The notes below the pieces were generated by a model that made no database searches, was not told where the DNA came from, and saw only the letters and a list, made by a program, of their open reading frames with translations. From NCBI GenBank assembly GCA_021818105.1, contig JAKAFB010000004.1, positions 53,731-117,730 of the forward strand: a stretch of 64,000 nucleotides of DNA, read 5' to 3'. Of this stretch, positions 29,943-40,131 are shown piece after piece (positions within the stretch are counted from its first letter, which is position 1; each line of letters begins with the position of its first letter). The translations under genes and the position numbers were made by a program. This stretch comes from Acidobacteriota bacterium (lineage in GTDB: Bacteria; Acidobacteriota; Terriglobia; Terriglobales; Acidobacteriaceae).

Positions 29943-30470
29943 TTACGCGGCGGTCTTTACTTGGCGTGCAATTTGCTGCGCCCACTCACGAATCGCATTC
30001 CAGTCGCGGATATCCCCGGTTGGAATCCTCCTGAGCAGGCTAGCTGGCAGGTACCTCACAAGACGAAAGGGAAACGCTAGGTGATCCATATCAAATCGGC
30101 CCCCGAAGATATGGAGTTCCGCCACCCTGAGCCATGGATAGCGGTTCAGTTCTGCCTCAGCCTGCTTGTGCGCGCCCTCAAAATCCGCGGCTTCATTGCG
30201 CGTCGGTCCAAGCACAAACAGCCAGGGACGCATGCCAGCCAGCGCGGCTCGGTGAGCTGCAATGAACTGATGGCACTCGCGCGGAAATCGGCCAGCGTCG
30301 AGCGGAGCACCCACAATCAAGCCCTGATAGCCATCCAGCGATTTCACCGCAGACATCCGCAAGACGTTGACTGCCAGACCAAGCTCATGGATCGCGGAGC
30401 CGACGGCTTGAGCGACCTCTGCCGTTGAACCGCTTTGCGTTGTGTATGCAACCAACAGGGGGCTGGCCAT
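29943..30470 (-). CDS. Flavodoxin-like protein (HemG-type protoporphyrinogen oxidase-like)
   Basis: LLVAYTTQSGSTAEVAQAVGSAI FMN-binding loop; GLIVGAPLDAGRFPRE. Confidence 0.8.
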   Translation of the reverse strand: MASPLLVAYTTQSGSTAEVAQAVGSAIHELGLAVNVLRMSAVKSLDGYQGLIVGAPLDAGRFPRECHQFIAAHRAALAGMRPWLFVLGPTRNEAADFEGAHKQAEAELNRYPWLRVAELHIFGGRFDMDHLAFPFRLVRYLPASLLRRIPTGDIRDWNAIREWAQQIARQVKTAA

Positions 30471-30580
30471 CGTTCCATCCTCCTTTCCTGTGCCGCAATT
30501 GTCCGCCGGATCATCCGGTAAGCATGTGCCGGCCATCACAACCAGAGCGTGCGTCGAGGCAGAGCAGCTACACTGGGGAT

Positions 30581-31459
30581 ATGCATCCTCCAGTCCGCAT
30601 GGTGGCAATTGACATGGACGGCACACTGTTGCCTACATTTACCCAGGCCATCAGTAGCCGCAATGCGCTGGCCCTTAAGGCCGCAGAGGAAGCAGGCATC
30701 ACGGTGGTGATTGCAACTGGCCGACGCCAGGCCTACACCGTGCCTTTGCTTAAAGATGTTGGGCTGCGAGCGGATACGCCCCTCATCACGTCCAATGGAG
30801 CAGTGACACGCACACTGGGTGGGGAGCCCATTGACCGCGTCCACATGGAGGCACGCGTCGCGCGTGGCCTCTGTGGCCTGCTGCGCGGCTTTGGAGCTGT
30901 TGTGTTCACCTTCGACCGTGCAGGGCGCGGAGAACTGGTGCTGGAGGATATGGAGCAGGCGCACGGCCGCATCGCTTTGTGGGTGGAGGCCAACCGAAAC
31001 GCAATCGAGGTCGTAAAACCACTCGAGAATGCTTTTGTTGATGGCGAAGATCCCATCCAGGGCATGGTGGCAGGCGGCATGAGCAGAATGCGACAGGCGG
31101 AGAAGGAGCTTAGAACAAGCGAGTGGAGCAAGAGTTGCGAATGTGTGCGCACGGAATACCCCGGCCGTGATCTCTCGATCCTGGACTTGCTGCCGCCGAA
31201 TGTATCGAAGGGCTGGGCCCTGCAGCGGATTGCGAATAGGCTCGGTATTGATCGTAAGGAGATCATGGCCATAGGCGACAACTGGAATGACGTGGAGATG
31301 CTGGAGTGGGCAGGGCAGAGTGTCCTGATGGGCAATGCCGCACTCGACCTGCGTGCGATGGCCAAAACGCGAGGATGGAAGCAAGCACCGCCCAATGACG
31401 AAGATGGCGTGGCCGCCGTTCTGGAAAAAGCGGTGGCACACCGCACCACGTCACGGTAA
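30581..31459 (+). CDS. HAD-superfamily hydrolase, Cof type
   Basis: MVAIDMDGTLLP, VVIATGRR, SILDLLPPNVSKGWALQRIA, MAIGDNWNDVEML. Confidence 0.92.
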   Translation: MHPPVRMVAIDMDGTLLPTFTQAISSRNALALKAAEEAGITVVIATGRRQAYTVPLLKDVGLRADTPLITSNGAVTRTLGGEPIDRVHMEARVARGLCGLLRGFGAVVFTFDRAGRGELVLEDMEQAHGRIALWVEANRNAIEVVKPLENAFVDGEDPIQGMVAGGMSRMRQAEKELRTSEWSKSCECVRTEYPGRDLSILDLLPPNVSKGWALQRIANRLGIDRKEIMAIGDNWNDVEMLEWAGQSVLMGNAALDLRAMAKTRGWKQAPPNDEDGVAAVLEKAVAHRTTSR

Positions 31460-31476
31460 GACTAGACCCAAAGACC

Positions 31477-32205
31477 ATGTGGCGCCGATTCCATTACGCT
31501 CTCGCGGCATGCGCTCTGCTGGCGCTGCCGGCACACGCAACCGAGCGTGCCATGCTGGCCAACGGATTCGAGATGCTGTGCGACCATCATGCGCAGGTGA
31601 ACAATCACGTGCGTTTGTATTTGAGTGCCGGCGGAGACAACTACATCGATCTGCAGCCAAGTGAGATTGCAGGCTTTGAGACCGCGCCCGACCCTCCTCT
31701 ACACCATCCCCAATCCAACGCGCATTCGGGGAATGCGGATGCTCCCTTGAGCCCGACGGACCTGCGTGAAATGCTGGCTCTTGCCGGCCACCAGCACAAC
31801 CTCGACGTGGACCTGCTGGCCAGCATCGTCAAAGCCGAGAGCGGTGGCGACGCCCGCGCCGTGAGCCGCGCCGGTGCGCGTGGACTTATGCAGCTGATGC
31901 CCTCGACTGCCACTGATTTGGGAGTGAGGAACAGCTTTCGGCCCAATGAGAATGTTCAGGGGGGCTCCACATATCTGGACGCGCTGCTCACCCGCTACCA
32001 TGAGAATCTGGCTCTGGCGCTCGCTGCATACAACGCAGGCCCTGCCGCCGTGGATCGCTATCATGGCATGCCGCCCTATCACGAAACCCAGGTCTACGTG
32101 GCGCGTGTGATTCACGAATTCAACCGGCGAGTTCTGGCGCGCGAGGCACAGGAACACCATAGCGGCGCTTCAAAAGCTTCCCTTCACGCCGCTCCGGGCA
32201 GATAA
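31477..32205 (+). CDS. Lytic transglycosylase (SLT domain)
   Basis: LLASIVKAESGGDARAVSRAGARGLMQLMPSTATDLGV...ALAAYNAGPAAVDRY. Confidence 0.92.
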   Translation: MWRRFHYALAACALLALPAHATERAMLANGFEMLCDHHAQVNNHVRLYLSAGGDNYIDLQPSEIAGFETAPDPPLHHPQSNAHSGNADAPLSPTDLREMLALAGHQHNLDVDLLASIVKAESGGDARAVSRAGARGLMQLMPSTATDLGVRNSFRPNENVQGGSTYLDALLTRYHENLALALAAYNAGPAAVDRYHGMPPYHETQVYVARVIHEFNRRVLAREAQEHHSGASKASLHAAPGR

Positions 32206-32267
32206 ACCTTCGTTCACGCTCGAGCCTTTAACTTAGAATGAACTCGTAACTTGAAGGCGGAGATTTC

Positions 32268-33425
32268 TTGAAAAAGAATCACTTGATTCTGAGTTTGGTG
32301 GTGCTGGCAGCGCTCGTAGTGCTGGGCATCTATGCGCATCAGCGCTATCCATTTGACTGGCATGAATTCCTCTCACAATTCAGGCTGGCTCAATGGCGCA
32401 GGATCGGCATTGCGACAGGGTCGATTTACCTTGCGTACGTGTTTAGATCGGTGCGCTGGGCTTTTCTCTTGCGGAATAACAAGAGGGTGCCCTTGCTGTC
32501 GCTGCTTGGGACACAGGTAATGGGCTTTACGGCAGTCGCGTTAATTGGACGAGTAGCAGACCCGGTGCGCCCCTACCTGGTTTCAAAGAAGACCGCTCTG
32601 CCACTCAGCAACCAAATTGCCGTTTACGTGGTCGAACGTTTGCTCGATTTTGGAACGATGGCCTTAATTTTTTCTCTCGCGCTCTTCGTGCTTTCTTCTG
32701 GCGCGATGCCACACGCTGAGGCAGCCAAACAATCTGGCCATTGGGGGCCTCTGGCGGCCTTGGTGCATCGATTCCCTGCTATATCCGAAATTGTGACACG
32801 TTTTGGGGGGTTGATTCTAACTCTGTTAGGCGCACTCTTTCTGGTTGCCGTGCGCATGGCCGGTGAGGCAGTGGCAACATTCTTTGAAGGTGCTTTAGGA
32901 CTCGTTTCAAAAAGGCTCGGTCAGGCCTCCGGACACAAGATTAGGGCATTCCGAGCGGGTCTTGATGCCGTGCGCTCCTTCTCTGACTTCAGCAAGGTCG
33001 CTGGTCTATCCCTGGGGATGTGGGGCCTGATCGCATTCGCGTATCTTGAAACTTGTCTTGCATTCAGTACCAGCGATCAGTTGGCTTCCATGAACCTGCC
33101 AAAATCCATCGTTTTGATGATGATCAGCGGAGGAGCCAGCATATTTCAACTCCCCGTGATTGGCTGGTTCACCCAGATAGGCGTAGTAGCCGCAGTATTG
33201 TCAACTGGATTCAATGTAGGAAAAGAGGCTGCAACCGCCTGCGCAGCCACTATCCTGCTGGTCACGTTTCTCAGCATCATCCCCGTTGGTCTTGTATGGG
33301 CCCAGTTTGAGCAGGTAAGTCTGCGCAAGATCGCACACGAAAGTGAAGAAGCCAGTGAAGAGGCTGAGGAGCAGTTGGAGGCCGAGCCCGCGCAGGCCGC
33401 AGAAACGCCTGACTGGGGTGGCTGA
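32268..33425 (+). CDS. Lysylphosphatidylglycerol synthase TM region/flippase-like (UPF0104) membrane protein
   Basis: Multi-TM; AQWRRIGIATGSIYLAYVFRSVRWAFLL, ALIGRVADPVRPYLVSKKTALPLSNQIAVYVVERLLD; TTG start. Confidence 0.82.
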   Translation: MKKNHLILSLVVLAALVVLGIYAHQRYPFDWHEFLSQFRLAQWRRIGIATGSIYLAYVFRSVRWAFLLRNNKRVPLLSLLGTQVMGFTAVALIGRVADPVRPYLVSKKTALPLSNQIAVYVVERLLDFGTMALIFSLALFVLSSGAMPHAEAAKQSGHWGPLAALVHRFPAISEIVTRFGGLILTLLGALFLVAVRMAGEAVATFFEGALGLVSKRLGQASGHKIRAFRAGLDAVRSFSDFSKVAGLSLGMWGLIAFAYLETCLAFSTSDQLASMNLPKSIVLMMISGGASIFQLPVIGWFTQIGVVAAVLSTGFNVGKEAATACAATILLVTFLSIIPVGLVWAQFEQVSLRKIAHESEEASEEAEEQLEAEPAQAAETPDWGG

Positions 33426-33446
33426 AAGTTACTCTCTGTTTGCGCA

Positions 33447-34088
33447 CTACTGTGAGAATCGGATGGTCTCAGGTGCGACAGCGCCGCCCGTGAGCAGCAT
33501 GCTCATGGCCTGCTCCATCGTCAGGTCGGTCTCAGTCACGCGATCCAGCGGCAGCACCTGCAAAATCGCTGAAGTTGGGTTGATGGCGTTTGGCAACAGT
33601 ACTGCGGCTAGTTCCTGCCCTGTGGTTACATCTGTGAGCGTGCGCGTAAGGAAGCCCACACTTTTCTGCCCAACAATTGGGAAATCAACCAACACCACTC
33701 GCTGGCTCGTCTCTTTCTTTGCCATCATGGTGTCGAGAAGCTGCCGCACCGATGTGTAGATCTTTGCCACAAACGGCAGCCTCTCCAGCAACGCCTCAAA
33801 CAGATTGAAGACCTGCCGGCCCAGCACCTGCGAGGTGATGCGTCCGACCGCGTACAGAACAGCAAGCGTCAGCACAATCGCCAATGCGGACTGCATCCAG
33901 GATTGTGTCACCCATTCGGCAGGGAAAACCGTCTCAAGAAACTGCAACAGCGGCATGCCGGCTTTGGCCAAATTGCTCAGCACAAAGCTAAACACCAGCC
34001 ATGTCACAAATAGCGGACCAATCGTGATAATGCCGGCCAGAATATTGCGTTGAAGATCACGCATGGGATGAGCAAGAAATCTTTTCAC
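33447..34088 (-). CDS. DUF502 family membrane protein
   Basis: NILAGIITIGPLFVTWLVFSFV...LLERLPFVAKIYTSVRQLLDTM...VGFLTRTL. Confidence 0.88.
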   Translation of the reverse strand: MKRFLAHPMRDLQRNILAGIITIGPLFVTWLVFSFVLSNLAKAGMPLLQFLETVFPAEWVTQSWMQSALAIVLTLAVLYAVGRITSQVLGRQVFNLFEALLERLPFVAKIYTSVRQLLDTMMAKKETSQRVVLVDFPIVGQKSVGFLTRTLTDVTTGQELAAVLLPNAINPTSAILQVLPLDRVTETDLTMEQAMSMLLTGGAVAPETIRFSQ

Positions 34089-34267
34089 GCGGCGCTCCTT
34101 GGAACGAACATACAAATCCACCCTCGCATAGCGCAGCGCCAGCCGTCGAGCCAAACGAGTTCGCCAGCCGACTGCTTGAGCATGCGCTGTAGATCTGCCC
34201 CCTTCCCAACGCCACCAGCTACAGTGGAAAGATTTCGCTTTATATTGAGAGATGAAGGTGAATTCCT

Positions 34268-34906
34268 ATGAGTGACCCTGCCCGCCCTGTCCCGGCAGAA
34301 CCAATCCAACGCATGCCCGACCCCGCCGAACTGCATCCGCGTGGGGCTGCGCCCCCCCAGGCAGGCTCTCGGGAGGCGCTTCCCACGCAGGGCGCGGAAC
34401 GCAACCCGCGCCCCGTGCCCACGGCGCCCTTGCGCCTCCCACAGCGGCCATCGGCACCGCTATCCCGGCCTTCGCAGCCATCCGGCTTTCAGCGTGCCGT
34501 GGATCTCTTTCGCGGCGTTCTGCCTGTGGTGCAGAAGGTTCTTCCCTTGCTCGATGGCAATGTAGCCTCTGTCGTCTCCAATGTGCTGGCTCCGCGGCCA
34601 CAGACTCCGCGACCGGTGAATCTGGCTCCCATCGAAGATGCGCTCGACAAGCTCCACACAGGGCAACGCGAGATGCGCATCCAAATGGCCGAACAGAGCT
34701 CCTCGCTGCTTCGTGTAGCCGATCAGTTAGAGAAGGTGAAGGAAGCCACCGACCGCAACACACTCGAGCAGCAGGAACTGATGGACGACCTGCAACGCAT
34801 GCGGAAGAAGTTCATAATCTACGCATGGGCGGGACTTGGTTTGCTGGCTGCCGCCATCGCCGCCAACGTCATTCTTTTCATGCGTATCCAGCATGTTCTA
34901 CCCTAG
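34268..34906 (+). CDS. Hypothetical protein, Pro-rich N-term, coiled coil and C-terminal TM
   Basis: Intact ORF; KFIIYAWAGLGLLAAAIAANVILFM C-terminal TM. Confidence 0.65.
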   Translation: MSDPARPVPAEPIQRMPDPAELHPRGAAPPQAGSREALPTQGAERNPRPVPTAPLRLPQRPSAPLSRPSQPSGFQRAVDLFRGVLPVVQKVLPLLDGNVASVVSNVLAPRPQTPRPVNLAPIEDALDKLHTGQREMRIQMAEQSSSLLRVADQLEKVKEATDRNTLEQQELMDDLQRMRKKFIIYAWAGLGLLAAAIAANVILFMRIQHVLP

Positions 34907-35242
34907 AACAACAAGCGCGGAATGCCTTCCAGGCGCTAGCCAGCAGATGACCAATACAGCAAACCTGTGCGCCTGCACCACAACGTCATCCGTGCATTTT
35001 CGGACATCTATTTTATTTAGCAGGAATATATATTGATTATATAAAAACGATTTGCATAATTTCTGCTTCCTTCTATGAACTTCGTGATGTGAGACATTGC
35101 CAGTCGTATTTTCGGCGGGCTAGTATTCCGCGTAGTTGAATTGGGGGTAGTTGACCCCGCGCCATTTTGTAGTTGTTCTACAGTTCACAGCGGTCAACTA
35201 ACGAGCGGCGCTTACCGGCAGCCGCGCACGGAGTTTCTGGTC

Positions 35243-36055
35243 ATGGCATGGTATGCCTACTGCATTGGTGAGAAGCAAGCCTTTCCTGAATTAGCCCGTC
35301 ATCGCAAACCAGTTCCAATGGAATCCGTTCACGGAGTGAGCGGAAATCAGGTTTTTCTCTACCCGGCCAGCGATCTGGCAATCGTGGTCAGCGAACACAA
35401 CCCCGCAGAGGCGCTCAGTCAGAAGTCAGGCGTGGACCACGCCCGCGTGATTGCAGACTGCTTCCAGCACTCCACCGTACTTCCCTTCCGCTTCGGCACC
35501 ATCTTTAACGACGACGAAAGCCTCCGCAAGTCTGTGCGATCTAACCAGCGCCAGTTCCTCACCAACATTGAGAAGCTGCGGGGTAAGACGGAGATGCACC
35601 TGAAGATTTTTGTGGATGACTGCTGCACCAAGGAAATCTCTCGTGGAGCATCGTCAGAGACCGTGGGCCGTGAGTATCTGAGCAATCTGCGGGAGACAGC
35701 CTCCCGCCAGCGTGAGCGACAAACCCGCGCCCGTGCGGTCAGCTTCCAAATGCACCGGCTCTTTATGCCGCTGGATGAAGAAGTCAGTTGTCGACTGACC
35801 GAAAGCGGCAAGATGGTTTTGGACATTGCGCACCTGATTGAACGCAAGCATGTGGAGCGCTACCAGAACAAGTTTGCCTCCACCATCGCCATGATGCGCG
35901 ACTGCCACATGCAGCTCTCAGGACCATGGCCGCCTTACCATTTCGTCCATCGGCTTACCCGCCTCAACAACACACATGCCGCTGCGCCTGCCAATGCAGC
36001 GCCCGTGGTCGGCACACCAGCGGCCCTGCAGAGCGTGGTCCCTGCGATAGCCTAG
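35243..36055 (+). CDS. GvpL/GvpF family gas vesicle-like protein (orphan)
   Basis: YAYCIGEKQ, VLPFRFGTIF, C-terminal LSGPWPPYHFV signature typical of GvpF/L. Confidence 0.85.
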   Translation: MAWYAYCIGEKQAFPELARHRKPVPMESVHGVSGNQVFLYPASDLAIVVSEHNPAEALSQKSGVDHARVIADCFQHSTVLPFRFGTIFNDDESLRKSVRSNQRQFLTNIEKLRGKTEMHLKIFVDDCCTKEISRGASSETVGREYLSNLRETASRQRERQTRARAVSFQMHRLFMPLDEEVSCRLTESGKMVLDIAHLIERKHVERYQNKFASTIAMMRDCHMQLSGPWPPYHFVHRLTRLNNTHAAAPANAAPVVGTPAALQSVVPAIA

Positions 36056-36066
36056 CGGTTATCCAA

Positions 36067-36100
36067 GCAAAAGCCCCAGCCGTGGCTGGGGCTTTTTGCT
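36067..36100 (+). terminator. Rho-independent terminator
   Basis: AGCCCCAGCC-gt-GGCTGGGGCT followed by TTTTT; upstream A-run could serve the opposite strand. Confidence 0.85.
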
Positions 36101-36123
36101 TGCACTCATGCACCACGCGCAAT

Positions 36124-36774
36124 TCAATGCGCGCTCGGCGTACCCGCACTCTTGCGCCTCGTCAGCACAAATGCCTCGCGCCGATCCTTGGAAGCGCGAT
36201 CAATCTGCTTCCAGAATCCAACAAAATAATCGACTGCGGAAATGATGGAAACAAGCACAGTGAAGTAGATGGCCGTAATGGCAATCCACTTGACCGGTAT
36301 GACCAGCACACTTAACTCCCATGCATCCCACCGGTGCGCGAGAATCGCGGAAACTACGCAGACAATCTGAAGCACAGTCTTCAGCTTGCCCAGATCGCTG
36401 GCCTGAATGGTGAACCCCTCGGACGAGGCAATAGAGCGGAGCCCAGACACCAGAAACTCGCGGGCAATGATCACCACCGCGATCCACACTTTGACCACTT
36501 CTGGATTGAAGGAGACCAGCGCCACCAGCGCCGCCGTCACCATGATCTTGTCGGCAATGGGATCCAGCAGCATGCCCATGGTGGTAATCTGCTTCCGCCT
36601 GCGCGCCAGATAGCCATCCAAACCATCAGTAATGGATGCCAGAATAAACAGGATTGATGCGGCAATCTCCTGCACGCCGAGCGGCCCCTGCCACGGAAAA
36701 TGTGGCGAGAGAATCCACAGCAGCAGTGGAATTGTTACCATGCGGCTCAGCGTAATGGAGTTCGGCAGATTCAT
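36124..36774 (-). CDS. pgsA: CDP-diacylglycerol--glycerol-3-phosphate 3-phosphatidyltransferase
   Basis: MNLPNSITLSRM, SITDGLDGYLARRRKQITTMGMLLDPIADKIM: CDP-alcohol phosphatidyltransferase motif. Confidence 0.93.
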   Translation of the reverse strand: MNLPNSITLSRMVTIPLLLWILSPHFPWQGPLGVQEIAASILFILASITDGLDGYLARRRKQITTMGMLLDPIADKIMVTAALVALVSFNPEVVKVWIAVVIIAREFLVSGLRSIASSEGFTIQASDLGKLKTVLQIVCVVSAILAHRWDAWELSVLVIPVKWIAITAIYFTVLVSIISAVDYFVGFWKQIDRASKDRREAFVLTRRKSAGTPSAH

Positions 36775-36875
36775 GAGTCACACGTCGGGCTGCGGGCCAG
36801 TGCCTCCTGTCAGGGACCATTATTGCACTGGTAAGCCGGGATGTGCGTTCCTCTCGCGCGAACGCCGCCACGCAA

Positions 36876-36912
36876 AAACAAAAACGGGATGAGCGCAAGC
36901 CCATCCCGTTCT
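36876..36912 (-). terminator. Rho-independent terminator downstream of gdhA
   Basis: Minus strand AACGGGATG-ggcttgcgct-CATCCCGTT followed by TTTGTTTTTG. Confidence 0.8.
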
Positions 36913-36934
36913 TTTGCTACTTGTACATTGCGCT

Positions 36935-38212
36935 TCAGGCATAGATGCCGCGTTGCCGGATGGTGAAGGCAACGCGATCGATGGCCAGCATGTAAGCTGC
37001 AATGCGGTTGTTCACATTGTGCGCCTCGGCGTAGCGCACCACGTCCTCAAAGCTGTCACGCAGGATGCTCTCCAGCTGCTCGTTCACAATGGCTTCCTTC
37101 CAGAAGTAGCCCTGGCGGTCCTGCACCCATTCAAAGTAGCTGGCCGTTACGCCGCCGGCATTGGCCAGGATATCCGGCACCACGAAGATGCGCTTGTCAG
37201 CCAGGATCTCATCGGCCACAGCTGTGGTTGGGCCATTAGCGCCCTCCACCACGATGCGCGCCTTGATCTTGTCCGCATTGCGGCTGGTAATCACGTTCTC
37301 CATTGCGGCAGGAATCAGGATGTCGCAGTCTGAAACGAACAGGTCCTCGCTGGGAACCTGCTCAGCTCCGCGGAATCCAACCAGCGTGCCATTGCGATAC
37401 TTGTACTCAAGCAACTGGTGGATGTCGATGCCGTTCGCATTCTGCAGGCCGCCATCCTTCTCTGCAATGCCGATAATCTTATAGCCGTGCTCCATCATCA
37501 GGCGCGCGGTATTCGAGCCCACATTTCCAAAGCCCTGAATAATCACCCGGCAACCCTCGACGGGGATGTTCAGGTAGCGCAGACTCTCGTTGCAAACCAC
37601 CATCACGCCGCGGCCAGTGGCTTCCAGCCTTCCCCGGGAGCCACCGATGTTTAGCGGCTTGCCGGTCACCACGCTTGTTACCGTGTGGCGCGCATGCATG
37701 GAATAGGTGTCCATGATCCACGCCATCGTCTGCTCATTGGTGTTCATGTCCGGCGCGGGAACATCCTTTTCCGGCCCGATAAAGTCGCTAATCTCCGAGG
37801 TGTAGCGGCGTGTCATGCGCTCCAACTCGCCCTGACTCATCGACTTGGGGTCGCAAATCACGCCCCCCTTGGCGCCGCCAAATGGAATGTTCACAACTGC
37901 GCATTTCCACGTCATCCAGCTGGCCAGTGCGCGTACCTCGTCCAGCGTGACTTCAAGCGAGTAGCGGATGCCGCCCTTGGCGGGTCCGCGAGCAATGTTG
38001 TGCTGAACCCGGAATCCGGTGAAGATCTCAATCCTACCGTCATCCATCGTTACAGGAAAATGGACAATGAGTTCGCGAGCCGGGGTCCTGAGAAGCTTCC
38101 ACAGGCCCTCGTCAAGATTTAACTTACGTGCTGCAAAATCGAATCGTGCACTCTGCGCTTCCCAGGGATTAATCTCCTGGTCCAGAGTCACGTTCGGGGT
38201 TGCTGTCGGCAT
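36935..38212 (-). CDS. gdhA: Glu/Leu/Phe/Val dehydrogenase (glutamate dehydrogenase)
   Basis: [56 protein letters not shown]. Confidence 0.93.
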   Translation of the reverse strand: MPTATPNVTLDQEINPWEAQSARFDFAARKLNLDEGLWKLLRTPARELIVHFPVTMDDGRIEIFTGFRVQHNIARGPAKGGIRYSLEVTLDEVRALASWMTWKCAVVNIPFGGAKGGVICDPKSMSQGELERMTRRYTSEISDFIGPEKDVPAPDMNTNEQTMAWIMDTYSMHARHTVTSVVTGKPLNIGGSRGRLEATGRGVMVVCNESLRYLNIPVEGCRVIIQGFGNVGSNTARLMMEHGYKIIGIAEKDGGLQNANGIDIHQLLEYKYRNGTLVGFRGAEQVPSEDLFVSDCDILIPAAMENVITSRNADKIKARIVVEGANGPTTAVADEILADKRIFVVPDILANAGGVTASYFEWVQDRQGYFWKEAIVNEQLESILRDSFEDVVRYAEAHNVNNRIAAYMLAIDRVAFTIRQRGIYA

Positions 38213-38379
38213 AGAATTTCTCCAATCCTCTGCAACTGCCGCCGAGTGATGGATGCGGCTCACCGCTCCATCCAGATGTCTTAGACGCGGCAGCCTTTCT
38301 CCCGTTTTTCGGGCATACTTCGCGTGCACTCAGCGCCAAACGCGCACTGATTGCCTCGTTTTGGGCGGGCCTGAAGCCC

Positions 38380-38545
38380 TATAATTGCCCAAACCCTGTG
38401 AGTCTAGGCCTGCCGATTGGCGTCGTCAAGCAGTGCTGGGACTGTCGGCGTAACCTACGGAACCTGAATGGGAACCCCTGCCAGACCGAAATCGGGCAAG
38501 TCCGTACGCGCCAGACGCTAGGCAAGCTCCACCCCTCCCCCTCAG
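38380..38545 (+). ncRNA. Possible structured RNA (6S-like or leader) upstream of trpE
   Basis: TATAAT at 38380-38385; imperfect long-range helix 38408-38422 (GCCTGCCGATTGGCG) with 38509-38523 (CGCCAGACGCTAGGC) enclosing 86 nt; no plausible ORF. Confidence 0.35.
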
Positions 38546-38584
38546 GCCGGTACCTGGTATATCGGAGAAGGTACACTGGACCCT

Positions 38585-40129
38585 GTGAAGGCCTCGACCG
38601 ATCTCATCCAGCCCAGCCGCAAGGATTTCCTGGCGCTCGCCCGGGAGCACACCCTCGTCCCCGTCTACCGTACGCTTACTGCCGACCTGGAAACCCCCGT
38701 CTCGGCCTTTTTGCGCGCAGCATGGCCGGAGCAGGAATGTTTTTTGCTTGAATCCGTGGAGGGAGGCGAGCAGGTGGGCCGCTACACCTTCATTGGCGTG
38801 GAGCCCTACAAGCGCATCGTCGCGCGGGGCCGCCAGATTGCCATCACTGAGGGGAAGAGGATAACCCGCTTTGAGGACGACATCTTTAAGGTGCTCCATC
38901 AGGCTCTTGATGGCCACAGGCCGGCCCGGCTTCCAGGCCTGCCGCCCTTCACCGCTGGCGCCGTCGGATTCCTCGCCTACGACGCTGTCCGCCAGATCGA
39001 GAGGCTGCCCGAACTAGCCAAGGACGAACTAGGCATCCCCGACGCCTGCCTGCTCTTCTTTGACGAGGTGCTCGCCTTTGACCACGTTCGCAAGCAAATC
39101 TGGTTGGTCGTGACAGCCGACGTAACGCTGACCTCGCCGGATCAGGCTTACGCCAACGCGATTAAGCGGTTGGCTCGCCTGGAAAAGCGCCTCTCTCGGC
39201 CCTTGCCGAAGCTGCCTGCCGTCAGAAACAAGGGCAAGTTGAAAGTCTCACACCGCACTCGCAAGCAAAGCTTTCTCGCTGCCGTTGAAAAGACCCGCGA
39301 ATACATTGCCGCGGGTGACATATTCCAGGCCGTGCTCTCGCAGCGCTTTGATATGGAACCAGGCACAGACAGTTTCCAGGTGTACCGCGCCCTGCGAACC
39401 GTCAACCCCAGCCCCTACATGTACTTCCTGCGCTTTACGCCCGATGCGCCCCTGGGCGGCGCGGCTCGAAAGCCCTCCCGGGCAACGAAGCAGCCCACAG
39501 CGCTGGAACTAGCCGGATCTTCTCCTGAGCTTCTGGTCCGCGTGCACGACCGCAAGGTCGAATACCGTCCGATTGCCGGAACCCGCCCTCGCGGTACCAC
39601 CGAGCAGGAGGATATAGCACTTGAAAACGAGATGATGCACGACGACAAGGAGCGTGCCGAGCACGTGATGCTGGTCGACCTGGGCCGGAACGACGTTGGC
39701 CGGGTCAGCGAGTTTGGCAGCGTCAAGGTGGACCGCCTGATGTTCGTGGAGCGCTACAGCCATGTCATGCACATTGTGAGCGCCATTGAGGGGCGTCTGC
39801 GTTCCGGCCTTACCGCCGTCGACGCGCTGCGAGCCTGTTTCCCCGCCGGAACATTAAGCGGAGCACCTAAGGTGCGCGCCATGGAAATCATTGAGGAGTT
39901 GGAACCTGCGCGCCGCGGCACCTACGGCGGCGCTGTTCTCTACGCCGACTTCTCCGGCAACCTGGACTCCTGCATCGCGATTCGCTCACTGCTCACCAAG
40001 GATGGCAAGGGCTATGTGCAGGCTGGCGCAGGCATCGTGGCCGACTCCGTGCCGGAAAAGGAACATCAGGAAGCCATCAACAAGGCGCAGGCTGTCATCC
40101 GCGCCATCGAGCGCGCGCGGGAGATGTAG
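38585..40129 (+). CDS. trpE: Anthranilate synthase component I
   Basis: GDIFQAVLSQRF, NPSPYMYFL, GSSPELLVRV, IAGTRPRG, AGTLSGAPKVRAMEIIEELEP; GTG start. Confidence 0.95.
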   Translation: MKASTDLIQPSRKDFLALAREHTLVPVYRTLTADLETPVSAFLRAAWPEQECFLLESVEGGEQVGRYTFIGVEPYKRIVARGRQIAITEGKRITRFEDDIFKVLHQALDGHRPARLPGLPPFTAGAVGFLAYDAVRQIERLPELAKDELGIPDACLLFFDEVLAFDHVRKQIWLVVTADVTLTSPDQAYANAIKRLARLEKRLSRPLPKLPAVRNKGKLKVSHRTRKQSFLAAVEKTREYIAAGDIFQAVLSQRFDMEPGTDSFQVYRALRTVNPSPYMYFLRFTPDAPLGGAARKPSRATKQPTALELAGSSPELLVRVHDRKVEYRPIAGTRPRGTTEQEDIALENEMMHDDKERAEHVMLVDLGRNDVGRVSEFGSVKVDRLMFVERYSHVMHIVSAIEGRLRSGLTAVDALRACFPAGTLSGAPKVRAMEIIEELEPARRGTYGGAVLYADFSGNLDSCIAIRSLLTKDGKGYVQAGAGIVADSVPEKEHQEAINKAQAVIRAIERAREM

Positions 40130-40131
40130 GT

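Noticed and set aside
35243-36055. Gas vesicle gene cluster
   Set aside because: Only a single GvpL/F-like gene is present; no structural gvpA or accessory gvp genes in the window, so a cluster cannot be claimed
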